Assembly: GCA_016708345.1 (NCBI GenBank)
Contig: JADJFX010000003.1
Span: 634,925 to 698,924, forward strand
DNA length: 64,000 bases
Reading direction: 5' to 3'
Source: Candidatus Rhodoferax bjergmarkensis
GTDB taxonomy: Bacteria > Pseudomonadota > Gammaproteobacteria > Burkholderiales > Burkholderiaceae_C
The position numbers and the translations under genes are program-made. The notes under the pieces are model-generated. The model saw only the letters and a program-made list of their open reading frames with translations, searched no databases and had not been told where the DNA came from. Below are positions 59,263 to 64,000 of the stretch, piece after piece. Positions within the stretch are counted from its first letter, which is position 1. Every line of letters begins with the position of its first letter.

Positions 59263-61584
59263 TTACCGACTGGCTCCTGCCGCTGTGGCATGCGCTGCTT
59301 CGGCTGCGGCCAGAGCGGTCATGTTGACAACGCGCCTGACGGTAGCTGTGGGCGTCAGTACATGGGCCGAGGCTGCAGCGCCCAGCAAAATGGGTCCGAC
59401 CGTGACACCGTGCCCACCAGTTACCTTCAGCACATTAAGCAAAATGTTGGCAGAGTCCAGATTGGGGCAAATCAAGACATTGGCTTCGCCTTTGAGCTTG
59501 CTGTCCATCAAGGTGGCGTGGCGCATTTCTTCTGAAAAAGCGGCGTCGCCGTGCAGTTCGCCATCACATTCCACATCGGGTGCCATCTGACAAAACAGCT
59601 CATGGGCCAAACGCATTTTGACCGCTGATTTGCGGTTGGATGACCCGTACATGGAGTGCGAGAGAAAGGCGACTTTGGGCGGCAGGCCAAACCGTTTGAC
59701 CTCTTCAACCGCCATCAGGGCAATGCTGGCCAGTTGATGCGCATCCGGGTCTTCATTGACGAAGGTGTCGGCGATGAACAGGGTGCGCTGGTCCAGCATC
59801 AAAGCGTTCAAAGTGGCAAACCCTGATTCTCCCGTTTTGGTTCCGATAATGTCGTTGATGTGTTCCAGATGCACATCAAAGCGCCCGACCAGTCCGCACA
59901 GCATGGCATCGGCATCTTTGAGTTTGATCATCAAGGAAGCAATGGTGGTGTTGGAGCGGCGCACTGCGGCTTTGGCGGTGTCTATGGATATACCTCTGCG
60001 CCCCATCAGGTGGTGGTAGGTTTCCCAATACTGGCGAAACCGTGCATCGTCCTCGGGGTTGACACATTCGACGTCCTGCCCCAGCTTGATGCGCAGACCT
60101 GCCTTGGCGATGCGCGCTTCGATCACAGCCGGGCGACCAATCAGGATCGGATGCGCCAGACCTTCGTCCACCGCGACTTGCGCCGCACGGAGCACACGCT
60201 CATCTTCACCCTCGGCATAGGCGACGCGCTTTGAACCCATCGGCACGGCCTTGGCGGCGTTAAACACCGGGCGCATGAACATACCCGTCTGGTAGACAAA
60301 GCGTGACAACTGCTGGCGGTAGGCGTCCATGTCGTGAATGGGGCGCACGGCCACGCCAGACTCTTCGGCGGCTTTGGCCACCGCGGGGGCAATGCGCAGG
60401 ATCAGGCGCGAGTCAAAAGGGGTGGGAATCAAATAATCGGAGCCAAACACCAACTCTTTGCCGGCATAAGCCGTGGCCACTTCTTCGCTGATGTCGGCCT
60501 TGGCCAGGTCGGCAATTTGCCGTACACATGCCAGTTTCATGGCTTCGGTGATCTTGGTGGCACCACAGTCGAGTGCGCCCCTGAAAATGTAGGGAAAGCA
60601 CAGCACATTGTTGACCTGGTTCGGGTAGTCCGAGCGACCGGTTGCGATGATGCAATCGGGCCGCACAGCCTTGGCCAGTTCGGGGCGAATTTCGGGTTCC
60701 GGGTTGGCCAGGGCCAAAATGATGGGCTTGGGTGCCATGGTTTTGACCATGTCCTGCGTCAACACGCCAGCGGTGGAGCAGCCCAGAAAGACATCGGCGT
60801 TGTTGACGACGTCTGCCAAGGTTCGCAAATCCGTGTTTTGTGCGAAGCGGGACTTGGACTCGTCATAACCACCGGGGCGGCCTTCATAAACCAAGCCCTT
60901 TGAGTCGCAAACGTAGATGTTTTTTCTGCGCACACCCAGCCCGACCATGACGTCAAGACAGGCAATGGCAGCAGCGCCTGCACCGGAGACCGCCAGTTTG
61001 ACGTCTTCAATGCGCTTGCCAACCAATTCGAGCCCGTTGAGCAAGGCGGCGCTGGAGATGATGGCGGTGCCGTGCTGGTCGTCATGAAACACGGGAATGT
61101 TCATGCGGTCGCGCAATTTTTTCTCAATATAGAAGCACTCGGGTGCCTTGATGTCTTCCAGGTTGACACCGCCCAGTGTGGGCTCCATCGCTGCAATGAT
61201 GTCGACCAGTTTGTCGGGATCGCGCTCGGCCAGTTCAATGTCAAAAACATCAATGCCAGCAAATTTTTTGAACAGGCAGCCCTTGCCTTCCATCACCGGC
61301 TTGGCCGCCAGCGGGCCAATGTCGCCCAGACCCAAGACGGCGGTTCCGTTGGTGATAACCGCAACGAGGTTGCCGCGCGAGGTGTAGTCGGTGACTTTGG
61401 ATGGGTCGGCCTCTATGTCCAGGCAGGGGTAGGCTACACCGGGGGAATAAGCCAAGGAGAGGTCACGCTGGTTGGAGAGTGGCTTGGTGGGGGTAACCGC
61501 AATTTTCCCGCGTGTGGGCGTGCGATGGTAGTCGCGCGCTGCCTCACGGAGAGCATTTTCTGCGGGTGATAGTTCCTTGGCCAT
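59263..61584 (-). CDS. maeB: NADP-dependent malic enzyme with phosphotransacetylase-like domain
   Basis: Oxidatively decarboxylates malate to pyruvate, supplying NADPH. 773 aa: malic enzyme domain in the first 430 residues (GVAYPCLDIEADP, GTAVLGLGDIGPLAAKPVME, VFHDDQHGTAIISSAALLNG, VSGAGAAAIACLDVMV) and a C-terminal phosphate acetyltransferase-like domain that lacks PTA activity in characterised relatives and regulates the enzyme by acetyl-CoA. It converges on plsY with only three bases between them. Confidence 0.95.
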   Translation of the reverse strand: MAKELSPAENALREAARDYHRTPTRGKIAVTPTKPLSNQRDLSLAYSPGVAYPCLDIEADPSKVTDYTSRGNLVAVITNGTAVLGLGDIGPLAAKPVMEGKGCLFKKFAGIDVFDIELAERDPDKLVDIIAAMEPTLGGVNLEDIKAPECFYIEKKLRDRMNIPVFHDDQHGTAIISSAALLNGLELVGKRIEDVKLAVSGAGAAAIACLDVMVGLGVRRKNIYVCDSKGLVYEGRPGGYDESKSRFAQNTDLRTLADVVNNADVFLGCSTAGVLTQDMVKTMAPKPIILALANPEPEIRPELAKAVRPDCIIATGRSDYPNQVNNVLCFPYIFRGALDCGATKITEAMKLACVRQIADLAKADISEEVATAYAGKELVFGSDYLIPTPFDSRLILRIAPAVAKAAEESGVAVRPIHDMDAYRQQLSRFVYQTGMFMRPVFNAAKAVPMGSKRVAYAEGEDERVLRAAQVAVDEGLAHPILIGRPAVIEARIAKAGLRIKLGQDVECVNPEDDARFRQYWETYHHLMGRRGISIDTAKAAVRRSNTTIASLMIKLKDADAMLCGLVGRFDVHLEHINDIIGTKTGESGFATLNALMLDQRTLFIADTFVNEDPDAHQLASIALMAVEEVKRFGLPPKVAFLSHSMYGSSNRKSAVKMRLAHELFCQMAPDVECDGELHGDAAFSEEMRHATLMDSKLKGEANVLICPNLDSANILLNVLKVTGGHGVTVGPILLGAAASAHVLTPTATVRRVVNMTALAAAEAAHATAAGASR

Positions 61585-61646
61585 TCATAACTCCAGTCAT
61601 AGTTCCAAAACACCAGGAGGCCAGCGCGTGGCGCATCCTCTTGGCG

Positions 61647-62870
61647 CTAAATGAGTAAATCTTTCAGAGTGCGGGCGACCACTTGGGTCGCTTTGCGGAG
61701 GTCTTCCAGATCAAGCCGTTCATCGGCCTGCTTGGCGTGGGACTCGAGCACACAGCGCGGTCCCGCACCATAAATTATGCCGGGAATTCCAAACTCACTG
61801 AAAAGCCGTACATCGGTGTACAAAGGCGTTCCCATGGCTGGAATGTCTTGGGCAAACACCATTTTGCCGTGTTTCTGGACCGCTTCGACCATGGGTTGGG
61901 TACCCGGCAGCGGTTTCAGTGCCTTTGCCAGCAAAATGCGCCGGACATCCGCTGTGATGCCGCTTTGTTGGGCGACCGATTGGGCAATGACCTCGCGCAA
62001 ACTTGCCTCAACCTGATTCGGATCTTCCTCCGGGATCATGCGACGGTCCAGTTTGAAAGTGACGCGACCAGGAATGACATTGGTGTTGGTGCCGCCTTCA
62101 ATCGTGCCGACGTTCAGGCTGGGGTGGGTAATGCCTTCCACGCTGGAGTGAACTTGCATGTGAAGATTGTTTTGTTCATACAGGGCGCGCAGGATACGCA
62201 CCGTGGCCTGCAGGGCGTCCACACCAGAGTCCGGGAAGGCCGCATGGGCCATTTTTCCGCGCACGGTGACCTCCAATTGCAGGCAACCGTTATGGGCGGT
62301 GATGACCTGGTAACTGAAACCTGCGGCCATCACCAGGTCGGGGTGAATGATGTTGTGTCTGAGCAGCCATCCTGGCCCCAACTCGCCCCCAAATTCTTCG
62401 TCATAAGTAAACAGCAGCTCCACACTTCCCACTTGAGGCTTGGCCACGGCTTCGAGTGCCAGCAGTGCAAAGGTGTAGGTAGCAAAATCGCTTTTACTCA
62501 CAGCGGCTGCGCGGCCATAAATTTTTCCGTTTTCAATCTCGCCGCCATAGGGGTCTTTGGTCCAGCCTTCTCCCGGTGGAACCACGTCACCATGCGCATT
62601 GAGCAAAATGGTCTTGCCCGGGCCGTATCGGCGGCGTACCAACAGATTGGTAATGCTTTGCAGACCGGCTGCCTTCACTTCGGCCTCGGGAATCGGGAAT
62701 TTTTCGGCCTCTAGACCCAAGTCATGCAACAGTTTGGCGGTTCGCAGGGCGTGTGGTGCATTGTTGCCGGGTGGCGTGTCAGTGGGAACCCGGATCAAGG
62801 CCTGCAAAAACCCAACTTGTGCCTCAAAGTGAGCGTCAATCCAGGCGTCCAGTTGAGCGTCCAAGTTCAT
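61647..62870 (-). CDS. M20-family metallopeptidase (ArgE/DapE-like)
   Basis: 407 aa. Zinc ligands are visible in NAHGDVVPP (His and Asp), the YDEEFGGELG glutamates and the late LESHAKQADERLD His. A dimerisation domain occupies about residues 195-310 (GKMAHAAFPDSGVDALQATV). The substrate is not clear; the neighbouring carbamoylase-type gene hints at a ureide or N-acyl amino acid. Confidence 0.87.
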   Translation of the reverse strand: MNLDAQLDAWIDAHFEAQVGFLQALIRVPTDTPPGNNAPHALRTAKLLHDLGLEAEKFPIPEAEVKAAGLQSITNLLVRRRYGPGKTILLNAHGDVVPPGEGWTKDPYGGEIENGKIYGRAAAVSKSDFATYTFALLALEAVAKPQVGSVELLFTYDEEFGGELGPGWLLRHNIIHPDLVMAAGFSYQVITAHNGCLQLEVTVRGKMAHAAFPDSGVDALQATVRILRALYEQNNLHMQVHSSVEGITHPSLNVGTIEGGTNTNVIPGRVTFKLDRRMIPEEDPNQVEASLREVIAQSVAQQSGITADVRRILLAKALKPLPGTQPMVEAVQKHGKMVFAQDIPAMGTPLYTDVRLFSEFGIPGIIYGAGPRCVLESHAKQADERLDLEDLRKATQVVARTLKDLLI

Positions 62871-62892
62871 GCAAAGTCAGCCTGTAAAGAGA

Positions 62893-64000
62893 TCAATATT
62901 CGCTGGCAAGTTGATCGAGCACGCGAGAAAACGCGTCGATTGCCAGCGCAATGTCGTCACTGGTGGTTGATTCAAGCGGGTTGTGGCTGATACCCGAGTT
63001 TTGTCCGCGCACAAACAGCATGGCCTGCGGCATGATGGTGTGTATTTTCATGGCGTCATGCCCGGCGCCGCTGGGCAAACGGTGCAGCGGCACGCCCAGA
63101 GCCTGCACCGCAGCCTCCCAGCGTTGCTGTAGTGCTGGTGCACTGGGGGCTGCGCTGGCGCGCATGGTTTCGCTTAGTTTGAATTGAACCCCCCGGCGTT
63201 CGCAAATAGCCTGGAGTTCGGCTTGAACATCTGCCAGCAGCGCATCTCGTTGCCTGTCGCTTGGGGCACGCAGATCCAGACTGAATTCGCAGCAACCGGG
63301 CACCACATTGACGGAGCCGTCGGGGATGCGCAGTGTGCCTACCGTGCCCAAAGCATCGGTGTGGCGGGCGGCGCGTGCTTCCAGGTAAAGCATGAATTCA
63401 GCCACTGCCATGGCGGCGTCGCGCCGGCGATTCATGGGTGTGGTTCCTGCGTGGCAGGCGGTGCCCAAAATAGTTCCCACCAAGCGCACGCTGCCTTTGA
63501 TGGAGCTGACGATGCCGAGCGGCAAATTCAATTCATTGAGCACCGGGCCTTGCTCAATATGGACCTCCAAAAATCCCAAATAATGCTCTGGATTGCGCTT
63601 GATCAAGGTTATGTCTTCAATGTGAAAACCCGCATGTTGCATGGCGTCGCGCATGGAAATACGGTCGATGTCGCGTTGCTCCAGCCAGTTGTAGTTGAAC
63701 TCTCCCGTGAGCGCGCTGGAGCCCAAAAACGTTGCCTTGTAGCGTTGTCCTTCTTCTTCGGCAAAGGCGACCACCTCAAGGTCGAAGGGAAGTCGCTTTT
63801 GCTGGTGGGACAGTTCTTGCACGCACACCAGCGGGACAAAAATGCCCAAGCGCCCATCGTATTTGCCACCATTGAGCACGGTGTCGTAGTGGCTGCCCGT
63901 GAGCAAAATGGGGGCACCAGCCCTGTTTGCGCGGTAGCGCCCGACGACATTGCCCACCGCGTCAATGTGAACCTCATCGAAGCCACAACTGTGCATGTGC
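62893..64000 (-). CDS. Allantoate amidohydrolase / N-carbamoyl amino acid hydrolase, C-terminal part (cut by window edge)
   Basis: At least 369 codons; the 5' end lies beyond 64000. A member of the M20-type hydantoinase/carbamoylase family: LTGSHYDTVLNGGKYDGRLG (metal His and Asp), AFAEEEGQRY, GTACHAGTTPMNRRRDAA and the SGAGHDAMKIH and GISHNPLE elements. Allantoate amidohydrolase in purine breakdown is my first choice, with N-carbamoyl-L-amino acid hydrolase as the alternative. Downstream the M20 peptidase is 22 bp away, likely in one operon. Confidence 0.85.
   Translation of the reverse strand, partial: HMHSCGFDEVHIDAVGNVVGRYRANRAGAPILLTGSHYDTVLNGGKYDGRLGIFVPLVCVQELSHQQKRLPFDLEVVAFAEEEGQRYKATFLGSSALTGEFNYNWLEQRDIDRISMRDAMQHAGFHIEDITLIKRNPEHYLGFLEVHIEQGPVLNELNLPLGIVSSIKGSVRLVGTILGTACHAGTTPMNRRRDAAMAVAEFMLYLEARAARHTDALGTVGTLRIPDGSVNVVPGCCEFSLDLRAPSDRQRDALLADVQAELQAICERRGVQFKLSETMRASAAPSAPALQQRWEAAVQALGVPLHRLPSGAGHDAMKIHTIMPQAMLFVRGQNSGISHNPLESTTSDDIALAIDAFSRVLDQLASEY

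Noticed and set aside
1..64000. rRNA, tRNA or CRISPR arrays
   Set aside because: No tRNA T-loop signatures, rRNA segments or regularly spaced direct repeats were seen on reading; a tRNAscan or CRISPR search was not possible here.

Overview
The window is chromosomal DNA of a betaproteobacterium, most likely a Comamonadaceae member close to Rhodoferax or Polaromonas. Evidence: the plsX-fabH-fabD-fabG-acpP-fabF and lepA-lepB-rnc-era-recO-pdxJ-acpS-nagZ gene orders, the style of the encoded proteins, and a dispersed repeat built around ATAGCTGCTTGCGC that I recognise as typical of Comamonadaceae. No rRNA, tRNA, CRISPR array or prophage was seen.

Layout. 1-4 kb: 5' end of rne (minus) facing rluC, a HAD phosphatase, a Rieske protein and a SppA-like protease. 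4.2-5.6 kb: a frameshifted RsmI-like methyltransferase and maf (minus). 5.6-12.6 kb: yceD-rpmF-plsX-fabH-fabD-fabG-acpP-fabF, the fatty-acid/phospholipid block. 12.6-22.7 kb: degP, lepA, lepB, a DUF4845 protein, rnc, era, recO, pdxJ, acpS, nagZ. The usual rpoE-rseA-rseB set between fabF and degP is absent. 33.7-47.4 kb: CtaA-like protein, thiolase, pseudouridine synthases, a hybrid histidine kinase, an HD-GYP regulator, membrane proteins and a CinA-like protein. 47.4-52.4 kb: a nitrogen-control block with a sigma-54/NtrC-type glnA promoter, glnA, ntrB and ntrC. 52.4-58.5 kb: accessory DNA with a decayed group II intron, a frameshifted secreted glycosidase, a ybaK remnant and a VapBC-type toxin-antitoxin pair. 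58.5-64 kb: plsY, maeB, an M20 peptidase and a partial allantoate amidohydrolase-type gene.

The most unusual part is 23.1-33.5 kb (all minus strand). It starts with a 51-aa membrane protein, a CuA subunit II and a B-family heme-copper subunit I whose helix VI active-site tyrosine is replaced by glutamine. This arrangement resembles the norSY-senC nitric oxide reductases described in ammonia oxidizers. A SCO/SenC gene follows, broken by one in-frame amber codon. Then comes a tight operon: a di-heme cytochrome b joined (across a 1-nt frameshift) to a two-[4Fe-4S] ferredoxin and an MvhD/FlpD-type domain; an anchored periplasmic protein; a second heme-copper-oxidase-like subunit with altered copper ligands; and a 645-aa fusion of a second di-heme cytochrome b with a 2Fe-2S/FAD/NAD(P)H reductase. 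A Dnr/NnrR-like regulator follows. My reading is a NO- or O2-reducing respiratory module with two paralogous cytochrome b electron-entry units; that function is inference.

A second theme is repeat DNA within genes. Copies of the Comamonadaceae repeat lie in frame inside sppA, fabD, era and the RsuA-type gene, one supplies the fabH stop codon, a different GC-rich repeat lies in frame in the cinA-like gene, and the group II intron sits inside another copy. Three single-base frameshifts and one nonsense codon interrupt otherwise intact genes; each may be real decay or a sequence error.
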